Shown in pieces: positions 1 through 7,683 of a stretch of 12,168 nt of DNA. Position numbers and translations under genes: made by a program. Source of the DNA: Chytridium lagenaria (lineage: Eukaryota; Chytridiomycota; Chytridiomycetes; Chytridiales; Chytridiaceae); NCBI GenBank assembly GCA_025449115.1, contig JAHLKC010000335.1, forward strand, positions 1 to 12,168, read 5' to 3'. Below the pieces are notes generated by a model. The model was not told the origin of the DNA. It was given only the letters and a program-made list of their open reading frames with translations, and made no database searches. Each line of letters starts with the position of its first letter. Positions within the stretch are counted from its first letter, which is position 1.

Positions 1-692
1 TGTAGAAAGTTGAATAGATTTACGTGCACCTCTGTAGTCCTGGATTGATCCCACCCATACATCCAGGCATGGCTGCCCTTGGGCCATGCTTTCTTCATTC
101 TTCTGTTATTCAATATTGTGTTATTTAGTTGTACCTGCGGGCGCTCGGGGATTACGCCGCTGGGGGAGACTACACCTTGAACCAAGACACTTGAGTCTAA
201 GAAGGCCTGAGCCCTGGATAGACGCCTCTGTGGCATGATTCCTTCGAAGGTTTGGGTAGTATAACCACCTCTGTTCTTTTCTTGATTGCGATGACTGGCT
301 ATCTAGTTGCCTGTGAGTGGGAGTGCGGCATGAGCAGGGCCTTAGGTAGAAGAGATCAGATGAGAACATGTTAAAACGGCTTATTGCGGCGATTACGAGG
401 CCTTGTACACTACTAGGAGCGGGATGGACTCCCTCCTTGATGACCCTTCCACTCTGGCGCGTTGGATCTCCGCCTGAGTACCTTTTTCCTTCCTTTTTCC
501 TTCCTTTCTTTCATATGATTAGTTTTAGAGCAGAACCACAGCAACTTAAATCCCCGCTGTCACTAAAGGCAGAATAGGGCTTGACTCTTGATCTAGGAGT
601 ACTTCCTAGACGCTAGTCTTGTCACCTATTATGTGGTTCTCTACCTCTGTATGCCGGGGCTTAGCAGAGGGGGCCATAGAGAGAACTTCACA
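1..692 (+). mobile_element. LTR, family A, copy 1 (5' end cut by window start)
   Basis: This stretch recurs at 3906-4597 with one difference (T at 603, C at 4508), so 691 of 692 bases are identical. It ends in CTTCACA and is followed two bases later by a primer-binding site, which marks it as a 5' LTR in the plus orientation. The piece here corresponds to the 3' three-quarters of the LTR; the promoter part seen in copy 2 lies to the left of the window. Pyrimidine tracts (481-511) and a hairpin (593-609) lie near its end. Short open frames inside it are repeated exactly in copy 2 and look like chance. Near-identity means either paired LTRs of a young insertion or two recent copies of one family. 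Confidence 0.85.
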
Positions 693-694
693 GA

Positions 695-707
695 TGGGGG
701 CCCAACC
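695..707 (+). other. Primer-binding site of family A element
   Basis: TGGGGGCCCAACC starts two bases after the LTR end. A primer-binding site normally begins TGG because it pairs with the CCA end of a tRNA. The same 13 bases follow the family B LTR at 6638. The tRNA would end GGTTGGGCCCCCA; I cannot assign it to an amino acid. It is not the initiator-methionine site TGGTATCAGAGC common in Copia elements. Confidence 0.75.
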
Positions 708-899
708 AAATATGGTGGTTTCGGTTTCTTCTACTAATCATATTTTATTGATCTTTATATCATATGAAAGCTACGAGTCGGGGCGTCATTTGCGCTATCG
801 TCCCACGTCTCTACCGTATACAGTCGTCGAGAGATCGCGGTTTTTGTGTTGTGAGTTATACATTTGTTTGCAACCACCCCTTGTCAAAACGTGTGTAAC

Positions 900-1302
900 G
901 ACACCCAGTGAAGGCCTCCTAGGAGGCATGAGGGATGTTGTTGCAAAAGCTAGACTCACTTTGATCCATTGACGACCCCTGCTGGCAGGGTAGTCGTAGG
1001 ATCTTGTTGACATGCGAGGGTTTCGACCTAAGCACATTAAGGGCCTCTGTCATGGAGGCCTGGCATTGGGTAGTCTTTATGGCACCCCGCCACCTTTGTC
1101 AACACTGGACTACCATCCAGTACCCTAGAACGCTCTCAGCGTTTTTTGTGGCTTTTAGGAGCCTTTTAGTGTATTAGATCTTACTTTTAAGTGAGATCTA
1201 TATGCTTTTATCACTTCGACGCTTTTTCGATTGCGCGTTTCGCACTCATTTTTATTACTATAATTATGAAACTTTACAGGGATGTAGTGCGTAGTACTAC
1301 GC
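900..1302 (+). other. Structured leader of family A element (hairpin cluster)
   Basis: Inverted repeats are dense here: a perfect 14-bp palindrome at 914-927; arms 972-981/986-997 with a four-base loop and a two-base bulge; 1042-1047/1055-1060; 1105-1109/1116-1120; 1129-1134/1138-1143 running into six T (1142-1147); 1176-1186/1189-1199 with 10 of 11 pairs; and a perfect 14-bp palindrome at 1289-1302. No convincing coding frame runs through it. In retroelements the untranslated leader carries dimerisation and packaging structures, so that role is inferred. The hairpin with a T-run at 1129-1147 resembles a terminator in form only. Confidence 0.5.
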
Positions 1303-3137
1303 AAACAGTGGTAAAATATGGTAACGTTTGCGCCCCTATTGGTCTTGTAATCGTTAAGGAGGCAGTCTTTATTTACAGTTGTATGAGTCCTGGACTTTCA
1401 CTTTTACCAAACCAGGTTACACAAAATTGGTAATGTTAACAACAATCCCCAGGGTCCAGAGGTTATGATCTTTATGCCTGTGATCTTGACAACCGCTGCT
1501 CCCCAGAAGTAAAACCTTAGTGATTCCGATAGCTATCGTCCAGAAGAGCCGGAAAGTCTTTTGAAATAAGTTTTAAAACAGTGTTTCGACTTTTTATGAA
1601 GAAGAGAATTTTGTCAAATCTTCGAAATAGGATTTCGACTTCAATCCCCAAGTCATTCATACCAGATTCGCCAAATAATTCGAAGATGTAGAAATACTTT
1701 GGAAAGTCTTGGGTTTCTTCTGATTAATTTATTATTGACGACGAACTTGCCGTTTTACTACTTCGTTAATTTTTATCGCGATTTTTACTTGAAAATTTCC
1801 ATACACGTAGCCCTCAATGAGGGCATCATTTTTATATAGGTCGCGTCATCTTGCGACGCACCGTTCCAGACTTATAACGTTTTGAAAAACTTCGGCATTG
1901 GACTTCAGCATTTTTGCTTGACAAATTTGTTAATTTCTTAACACACAAATGTTTCGGGTCACCACATCCAATTAGTTGTTGCTAATATAATAACACGGTT
2001 ATACCTGCCGATAATTATGTATGCAATCTATCTTACTTATGCACAGCGCAACCCTTTGCTCACTGTTTAAACCGGGTCACTTTTGTGACTTTGAATATAA
2101 CAAAGCAAATCATGGCCTCATGGTATATGCTTAAGGAAGGTGCCACCGTTGCCTTCTTTCATAATATGCACTAGCTAATGGTAGAATATAATGCTTCTTA
2201 TTGAAACATTGACGATCACATCAACTTGATATAATTTTTTGACACAGAAATGATAGCGCATCTGCATTTTTTATTATAAAAATGCTTTGATTATGGAGCT
2301 CAACTTGAACCGGGAACAGAGAGGGCTTCCACTGATTAAGGAAACTGAATCCTCTATTAACTTTATTGTACTTACACTGCTGGTCAGTGTTAGTCAATGT
2401 TGCAATTATAGGTGTTGTATTAACCTATATCAACAAAGCTTTATGTCTCATGTATCTTGCAATGCGTGAACGTCAACATATTATGGCTAGGCCATTCATT
2501 TTGTTGGACACGCTTTGCGCGTACTTCCTCACCCTCCCACCCTTATGTGGATATATGTGTGTTTGCTTTAAAGAGTGGGTGAACTGTTGGAGAGTCATAT
2601 TCTCGTTTGAGAATCTGAGTCAACTTATCGTCATCTGCAGATAATATGTAAAGACATAGGGATTATGTTTCGTGTTAATGATGCCTTGATATTGGTTGTT
2701 AATAACATTAGAATGCCTTACAAGATAACAGAAGTGACCATAAACAAACGTTGAATACTAACGTCATGCTTAACGCGCAATGAGCAGAGATGTGGAGTAG
2801 AATAAGTTTGATTATGTATACACGTCAGTTAAACTTCTTGAAGTAGTTTAAAGATGATTTATCACAACAAATTCGTTCTAGTTTGAGAGTTTTCTTTCAA
2901 GCGTAAAGTGCGTTACGTGAAGATAGGATCTGAGGAGTGAGCCTATTTTATTGTACTAAGTATATTAGTTGTTATATTTTGAGCAGAAGTTTTGATACTT
3001 TGTTGTGTTGAAATAATAATTACGTGACTTATCATGATAATTACGTGAATTATCGCGTTAAATATATTTTGTTTACTTACTTGATTAATGTAATAGTTGC
3101 TATAAGTAGCTCTGTTAATACAGTAGTCCTGATATAG
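1303..3137. other. AT-rich stretch without a supported gene
   Basis: I see no convincing coding frame on either strand. Open frames of 60-92 codons (for example 2287-2469 and 2366-2644, and on the minus strand 2943-3215) have AT-driven composition, overlap one another and show no motif. It is either the non-coding interior of a non-autonomous family A element or AT-rich host DNA upstream of the split gene. A weak inverted repeat (TTACCAA/TTGGTAA) lies near 1404-1433 and a two-unit tandem repeat at 3016-3057. Confidence 0.5.
3016..3057. repeat. Two-unit 21-bp tandem repeat
   Basis: Two adjacent 21-base units (3016-3036 and 3037-3057) both contain ATAATTACGTGA followed by TTATC and differ at only a few positions. 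Each carries an ACGTG core. They lie about 80 bp upstream of the first supported exon of the split gene. A regulatory role is possible but not shown. Confidence 0.5.
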
Positions 3138-3638
3138 ACTCAAGAAGAAGTTGCTATTGCAACTTTGGCCCATACCACAACACTTGGTTGCTATAACACG
3201 AGATTCCTTCCGCAATAGTTAGAGATTATTGGAATGGCGTGGCCAAGACAAATGTTAAAGAGTTCTTGAAACAATTAGCCCATGTTGATAAGCACGGCAT
3301 ACCTAAACGCGAGAAATTAGAAACTCGCTATACAGACGCAAGTGATAATGCTGGCTTCCAAGAGTTGTCCAGCACAGCGTCAGAAGAAGTCATAGTTCCA
3401 GACCCAGAGGTAGAACTTGACGATAGGGTTAATGTGAGTGATGACATTAACGGTGATATGGACTCACAAGATATGAATCCAATAGAACTTGTCTCTCAAC
3501 GTGAAGACACGGAAAAGCTAAGCATGATGATGTACCCTTAGCTTTAGAAGACTTTGTATTCACTACACTTTACTAGTCAATATAAGATATATATATATTT
3601 ATATCGTAAAAACTCACAGGGGACTTTGTTCTCAAGTG
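3138..3638 (+). pseudogene. Unrecognised split host gene, left part, interrupted by LTR A
   Basis: I do not recognise the product. Proposed exons are 3138-3186, 3219 to about 3517, about 3523-3555, and 3620-3638. Intron 3187-3218 (GT...TAG, 32 bp) joins in phase 1. Intron 3556-3619 (GTATTC...CACAG, 64 bp) is phase 0. The second exon is lysine-rich at first (VAKTNVKEFLKQL) and then strongly acidic. The frame changes between 3517 and 3523: either an intron 3434-3522 (GTGAGT...CTAAG, phase 0, which would remove the acidic stretch) or a one-base mutation. No start codon is visible, so the 5' end is missing or lies in an unseen exon. The last exon runs straight into the LTR at 3639 and resumes in the same frame at 4602 after the AGTG duplication. 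Function unknown; the model is inference from frame and splice signals. Confidence 0.4.
3635..3638. repeat. Candidate target-site duplication, left copy
   Basis: AGTG immediately before the proposed LTR start (3639) matches AGTG at 4598-4601 immediately after the LTR end. LTR elements duplicate 4-6 bp of target. Removing the LTR and one copy joins the flanks in an open frame. Four bases is short enough for chance. Confidence 0.45.
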
Positions 3639-3692
3639 TGGGTGCATGTGAGATTATTGGATAACCTCACCGAGAGGCATGAATGCGTCGCT

Positions 3693-3698
3693 TATATA
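3693..3698 (+). promoter_or_regulatory. TATA-like box in LTR A
   Basis: TATATA sits about 50 bp into the LTR, flanked by CGTCG on the left and GACGTCG on the right. Its place early in the LTR suits the U3 promoter that drives element transcription. Family B has a similar box in a similar GC-rich frame. Confidence 0.4.
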
Positions 3699-3740
3699 GA
3701 CGTCGTGCCCTTATTCTTATTTTGTTGTTCCCGTTCCATT

Positions 3741-3809
3741 CTTTTCCCTCTCGGGGTTTTTCATAGTTTTTCCCCATAGATACGAGAGAGGTTTTTATAG
3801 AAGGAAGGG
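3741..3809 (+). promoter_or_regulatory. Conserved GGTTTTT-rich block in LTR A
   Basis: CTTTTCCC, GGGGTTTTT, AGTTTTTCCCCAT, GGTTTTTAT and GAAGGA follow in order. The same order and spacing recur at 5822-5887 in LTR B, although the rest of the two LTRs is mostly unalike by eye. Similar GGTTTTT-rich blocks are known in plant LTRs. A role near the transcript start or end (R region) is inferred. Confidence 0.5.
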
Positions 3810-4597
3810 CGGTCGACGTGGTATGCCAACTTATGACATGCTACCACGTTGGTCGAGATGCCTGTTGTTGTTATTTGATTCCCCTTTATGTATTGTTTTA
3901 TTATTTGTAGAAAGTTGAATAGATTTACGTGCACCTCTGTAGTCCTGGATTGATCCCACCCATACATCCAGGCATGGCTGCCCTTGGGCCATGCTTTCTT
4001 CATTCTTCTGTTATTCAATATTGTGTTATTTAGTTGTACCTGCGGGCGCTCGGGGATTACGCCGCTGGGGGAGACTACACCTTGAACCAAGACACTTGAG
4101 TCTAAGAAGGCCTGAGCCCTGGATAGACGCCTCTGTGGCATGATTCCTTCGAAGGTTTGGGTAGTATAACCACCTCTGTTCTTTTCTTGATTGCGATGAC
4201 TGGCTATCTAGTTGCCTGTGAGTGGGAGTGCGGCATGAGCAGGGCCTTAGGTAGAAGAGATCAGATGAGAACATGTTAAAACGGCTTATTGCGGCGATTA
4301 CGAGGCCTTGTACACTACTAGGAGCGGGATGGACTCCCTCCTTGATGACCCTTCCACTCTGGCGCGTTGGATCTCCGCCTGAGTACCTTTTTCCTTCCTT
4401 TTTCCTTCCTTTCTTTCATATGATTAGTTTTAGAGCAGAACCACAGCAACTTAAATCCCCGCTGTCACTAAAGGCAGAATAGGGCTTGACTCTTGATCTA
4501 GGAGTACCTCCTAGACGCTAGTCTTGTCACCTATTATGTGGTTCTCTACCTCTGTATGCCGGGGCTTAGCAGAGGGGGCCATAGAGAGAACTTCACA

Positions 4598-4601
4598 AGT
4601 G
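4598..4601. repeat. Candidate target-site duplication, right copy
   Basis: AGTG directly follows the CTTCACA end of LTR A copy 2 and matches 3635-3638. If the LTR ended one base earlier, the match would extend to five bases (AAGTG). Confidence 0.45.
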
Positions 4602-5700
4602 GCGCTGCTGATGAGGAAGACGTCGAACACATGCAGTTGACTCAAATGGATAACGTTTTCCCGCCTCATGCTGTAAGTGAATGAGCATCTATTCTCCTAA
4701 CCTTTAAGGCTATTCGATCCAGTCACAACAAATTCCTTGTCAATGACTGCCTCTCCTTCTTGCAAGCATCAGTCCAGCAACACAACATAAACATTGTTGC
4801 CTGCCTTGCCGTCGTTTCGAGGCTGTGGAGCGGCGAGGACGATGACTGGTCCATCATCCAAATTAAGCTGGTCGAAGGACTTATGCCACAACAACGGAAT
4901 TCCAAACATATCTTGAATGCTTTCTCAAAAGTGTCGGCACCAGAACGAAGTGTTTCTGATAATGTCGACGAATTTGGATATTGGCCTCGACTCTTGGTAT
5001 CAAGTCGCTCATTTTCGGAAAATGTTTGGTTAGTTAATGCTTCTTTAAACTTTTTCTATAATCTTTTTTTTTTTTTTTGTTCCTATAACTTTTTTTTTCT
5101 TATTAACAAAAAATGTATCGCTTCAGCAAAGTTATTGAGCATTGGAAGAGTACGTTTCCGGGACGAAAAAACTTTCCGTGACGGCCATAAACGAACAATG
5201 GAAAATTGTCGCTCCTCCAACTTTGCAGGAACTCCCTCCGAGAAGACTCAAAAGATCTAAGGAAGACAAGAAAAAGTGAGTTGATGTTCAAATCCCTTTT
5301 CACTTTACCATGAATAGTTCTATATCGCTGCCAGGATCGTTTTACTTGACACTCGCCGATTTATTGATGGAAGCCGTTATTTGCGCATTCCTTGCCGATG
5401 AAGACGCCAGCGAAATCAGCAGCATAGATGAAAACGACTCCGCAAATGATAGAGAAACTTCAATCGCAATAAAGCTCGCAAACGTTATCTTCGCCGACTC
5501 AACGCTTTTCGCTCGAATGGTTTTCATGCTTCTTCAAGAGAAAAACAATGACGTGGAAAAGGACTCACAAATCATATTGGGGGTGTTCCAAAAATGTGTA
5601 GGTCCTCTTTCATTTACTAGTTTTTTCATCTACCTTCCTGTGCTATATCATGACGAGTGATATCTTTTTCTCTTATAGATTGCATCGACGTACAAGGAGG
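4598..5700 (+). pseudogene. Unrecognised split host gene, right part, cut by LTR B
   Basis: I do not recognise the product. Exons: 4598-4672, 4709 to about 5028, about 5140/5151-5275, 5318-5597, and 5679-5700. Introns: 4673-4708 (GTAAGT...CTAACCTTTAAG, 36 bp, phase 0); 5276-5317 (GTGAGT...TAG, 42 bp, phase 2); 5598-5678 (GTAGGT...TTATAG, 81 bp, phase 0). All three keep one frame. The intron beginning near 5029 (GTTAGT, long T-runs) has uncertain ends: the best donor (phase 2) does not fit the open frame of the next exon, so another donor or a mutation is needed. The protein is acidic to helical, with SGEDDDWSIIQIKLVEG in the second exon, a basic PPRRLKRSKEDKK stretch, and a hydrophobic-helical fourth exon ending LGVFQKC. 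No catalytic motif was seen. The frame is open right up to both LTR junctions, so the gene is probably broken at both ends. Confidence 0.5.
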
Positions 5701-5784
5701 TGTGAAGAATTACATTATTCACATGGCCTATGGCTCATAAGGACATTCCGTCTAAGTCCGTTGAGTTCCGTTATATCCCGCGTC

Positions 5785-5804
5785 GACGCGTATATTTACG
5801 CGTC
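5785..5804 (+). promoter_or_regulatory. TATA-like box inside a perfect dyad, LTR B
   Basis: GACGCG and CGCGTC flank TATATTTA symmetrically (5791-5798). A further perfect 12-bp palindrome, CGCGTCGACGCG, lies at 5779-5790 and overlaps the left arm. The position about 90 bp into the LTR suits the U3 promoter. The dyad could bind a dimeric factor; this is inference. Confidence 0.4.
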
Positions 5805-5821
5805 ATATTGAATCCTCCCTT

Positions 5822-5887
5822 CTTTTCCCTTTGGGTTTTTTATATATAGTTTTTCCCCATGTTTATAGGGTTTTTATTGAAGGAGGT
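5822..5887 (+). promoter_or_regulatory. Conserved GGTTTTT-rich block in LTR B
   Basis: CTTTTCCCTTTGGG, a T-run, AGTTTTTCCCCAT, GGGTTTTTAT and GAAGGAGG follow in the same order as in LTR A (3741-3809). Both blocks lie shortly after the TATA-like box, and a hairpin-prone stretch follows each. Confidence 0.5.
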
Positions 5888-6637
5888 GGCGCGCATATGT
5901 GCCGTTTATATATGTGTGCATATGTTGTGTCTATTATTTATTTGTATTTTGTGTATTACTTTAATATGAGAGATTTCTTGATTTAATTTGTACCTGTTGA
6001 ATTAAGTAATTGATATTGAGTTGATTCCCCATCCTCTATCTCACGCGCGTGGCCTCGCCGTGATCTCCCTTCACTCCTTCTTGGATGGCAGCCCACCCCT
6101 CTACCCCCTGCCACCTGGTGAAGCCGCAATCCAGCTGTTTGAAGCAGAAGGCTGCGATGGGAGCCTAAGGGTCCTCCTCATTGTCAGTGTCCTTTAGCTT
6201 AGGCTTGGTCGGCTACATTCCACCTCTGATGATCCCCGAGCCGGTGATCGACGCTGCAGGCAGGTGATGAGTGAGGTTACCCTGTGCCAGCTCGTGAGGC
6301 AACGAGATCATCACGTTCCAAAAGGTGCCATAGCAGGAAGGCAAGGAGGCTTTCAGCCATCCCCGATCGCCAGGAGACGATCTGGTGCCAATATTGGTTT
6401 ATTAGCAAGGTAAGTCGACATAGAAGATACTAAACACGTTCCCTTCTCCCTTTATTAAGCAGAACCTCGCGATCACTCACCCACACCATCGCCAAATAAC
6501 AACATCACTTAGATTCAGGAGTACATCCTGTCCCTAGGTGCTCTGTGGACTTGCTCTGCTGGAGCAACTCCTTTACTCTTCTCCCCTACCCCTAGTCGAA
6601 GCTAGGTAGGGAGGGATGGGTCAAGAGAAGATCACAG

Positions 6638-6650
6638 TGGGGGCCCAACC
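6638..6650 (+). other. Primer-binding site of family B element
   Basis: TGGGGGCCCAACC starts one base after the ATCACA end of LTR B and is identical to the site at 695-707. It shows that the plus strand is the coding orientation and that the element body lies to the right. Confidence 0.75.
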
Positions 6651-7173
6651 TAAAATGGGTGTTTTGGTGAGTTCTCGTCGGTTTTTGCTTCTTTTTCGTT
6701 ATTTCTTTTGCAAACCCGACATCACCTCCGCTCTGGACCAACCTGGACGCGTTCCCCCGCGAAACTGGACCTCTGGATGTGTTCTGGATGTGCCTGGATC
6801 TCCTACCTCTCTCCATGCATGCCTGGAATCATCTCGTGTCACCTACCATTGTTCTGGCCATTGTTCCTATTTTGGGGCAGTCTGGGATGATGGAATGGCA
6901 CCAGAGACCACACCATCACTGCATCACCACTATGCCGCGTTCTCACGCCGCGTGGGTCATGCTTATAGTGATACCTACCTCTCTAGATCGAGTCCCTGGA
7001 CTCTTACCTTATCTACTGAGAAACATTGGCTATTAGAACTCGATCCCTCGACTTCTAGGCCTCACCTTGCTTCTAAAGCTAAATCCGAGCGTGTTCTACA
7101 CACCCTCGTCAAATTTCGAGCTCTTAGCTCGTATTTTTCATATTTGACTTATTAAAGTCAATGATACTATGTA

Positions 7174-7297
7174 GCGTACCTTTGCGGTGCACTACATTTC
7201 TCACAAAAATACTTGTCCCACCACCATAGCTAGGCCAGAAATCCGAAGCCAGTGATGGTGGTGTGAGAAGTCAACCAAAACGCACCTATTGCGGTGC
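7174..7297 (+). repeat. Two spaced leader repeats ending TTGCGGTGC
   Basis: 7174-7190 and 7281-7297 share the pattern CGYACCT followed by TTGCGGTGC with small differences. In each, the ACC and GGTGC parts can pair as a small stem. They flank the strong 7219-7263 hairpin. A role in RNA packaging or dimerisation is a guess. Confidence 0.4.
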
Positions 7298-7533
7298 TTG
7301 AAACGATTTAGAAAGGTCTACGCGACCTATTTAAAGTTCAAAAGAGTTTTCGCTTTTAACTTTTGTTTTGACGACAAAATCTCTGTCTCCCTTTTTATGT
7401 GGGGGACTTAGAAAATATTTCGAAAATAAAAGATTTGGTACCCACTATTATAGTGGATACCAAGATCGACACAAACATAATAATAAAGACTTTGACAGAA
7501 ACCTTTATTGACAACAGTCTACAACTACACAGA

Positions 7534-7585
7534 GTAAGTGCATTAAGGCTTCCCGACCACTTCCTTACCCATTCCTTCCCCCCAG
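7534..7585 (+). other. Candidate 52-bp intron in the family B leader
   Basis: GTAAGT at the start, a CTTAC branch-like site, and a pyrimidine tract ending CCCCCCAG give a textbook short intron. It would join a frame ending ...LQLHR in phase 0 to a basic, Gly/Lys/Arg-rich frame from 7586. That second frame then needs a shift near 7684-7720 to enter the long ORF. An alternative acceptor at 7737 (CTCTTCCAG), also phase 0, joins the long frame directly. Confidence 0.3.
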
Positions 7586-7683
7586 TGTCCCCTTCCCACA
7601 ACGACAAGAACTGGCGATCGAGGCAATGATAAAGGGAGGGTTAGCAAAGATTACCCTCGCAAAGATGGGGGGAAAGTCAATAA

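Larger units (their letters stand above)
3639..4597 (+). mobile_element. LTR, family A, copy 2 (solo LTR or 3' LTR)
   Basis: The segment 3906-4597 repeats 1-692. The 5' boundary is inferred. 3639 gives a TG start next to the AGTG duplication, while 3647 (TGTGAGATT) pairs better with the TCACA end. Total length is about 950-960 bp, close to family B's 936. A TATA-like box lies at 3693-3698, a conserved GGTTTTT block at 3741-3809, and an 8-bp-arm hairpin at 3816-3823/3842-3849. What follows 4597 is not a primer-binding site, so this is not a 5' LTR. With the host exon apparently continuing on both sides, I prefer a solo LTR left by recombination. Alternatively it is the 3' LTR of an element whose 5' LTR is 1-692. 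Confidence 0.75.
5701..6636 (+). mobile_element. 5' LTR, family B
   Basis: A 936-bp segment begins TGTGAAG and ends ATCACA, one base before a primer-binding site. Its start pairs exactly with the CTTCACA end of LTR A. A purine run (ACAAGGAGG) precedes it and belongs to the host exon frame. Internal marks are a TATA-like box inside a dyad (5785-5804), a GGTTTTT block (5822-5887), a hairpin at 6516-6520/6526-6530 like that in LTR A, and a GC-rich hairpin near 6582-6612. Only one copy is in the window, so the boundaries rest on TG/CA ends, the PBS and comparison with family A. Confidence 0.7.
6651..7683 (+). other. Leader of family B element, structured and possibly spliced
   Basis: About 1 kb separates the PBS from the long coding frame. 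A consensus-like splice donor, GTGAGT, lies at 6667-6672, in phase 0 with an ATG at 6616 in the end of the LTR. Between 7144 and 7363 hairpins are frequent: 7144-7150/7155-7161, 7169-7174/7192-7197, 7219-7227/7255-7263, 7314-7318/7324-7328 and 7333-7344/7353-7363 (imperfect). A frame open from 7363 to 7629 could include an exon ending at 7533 before GTAAGT. Pyrimidine-rich acceptors end at 7585 and, within the coding frame, at 7737. The open frame 6616-7155 crosses LTR, PBS and leader and is probably not one protein. Confidence 0.45.

Noticed and set aside
121..577. Open frames of 82 and 69 codons in LTR A, repeated at 4026-4482
   Set aside because: They recur only because the LTR is duplicated, overlap on opposite strands, and show no recognisable protein pattern.
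1129..1147. Intrinsic bacterial-type terminator
   Set aside because: The hairpin and six-T run fit in shape, but the LTRs, introns and gag show eukaryotic DNA. It is treated as part of the leader structure.
2943..3215. Minus-strand 90-codon open frame
   Set aside because: Composition is driven by AT-rich DNA (Ile/Asn/Thr runs), with no motif, and it overlaps the proposed plus-strand exon.
3616..3646. Polypurine-tract-like run (CTCAAGTGTGGG) before LTR A copy 2
   Set aside because: It resembles the 3' end of Copia-type elements, but the bases read as a splice acceptor plus exon and carry the AGTG duplication. Kept only as the alternative in which copy 2 is a 3' LTR.
5692..5700. ACAAGGAGG as a polypurine tract of an element ending at LTR B
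   Set aside because: It is in frame with the host exon, no matching element body lies upstream, and a PBS follows LTR B, so this is a 5' LTR.
6616..7155. 179-codon open frame across LTR end, PBS and leader as one protein
   Set aside because: Only the first residues resemble family A. A splice donor follows at 6667, and the rest is low-quality and overlaps other frames.
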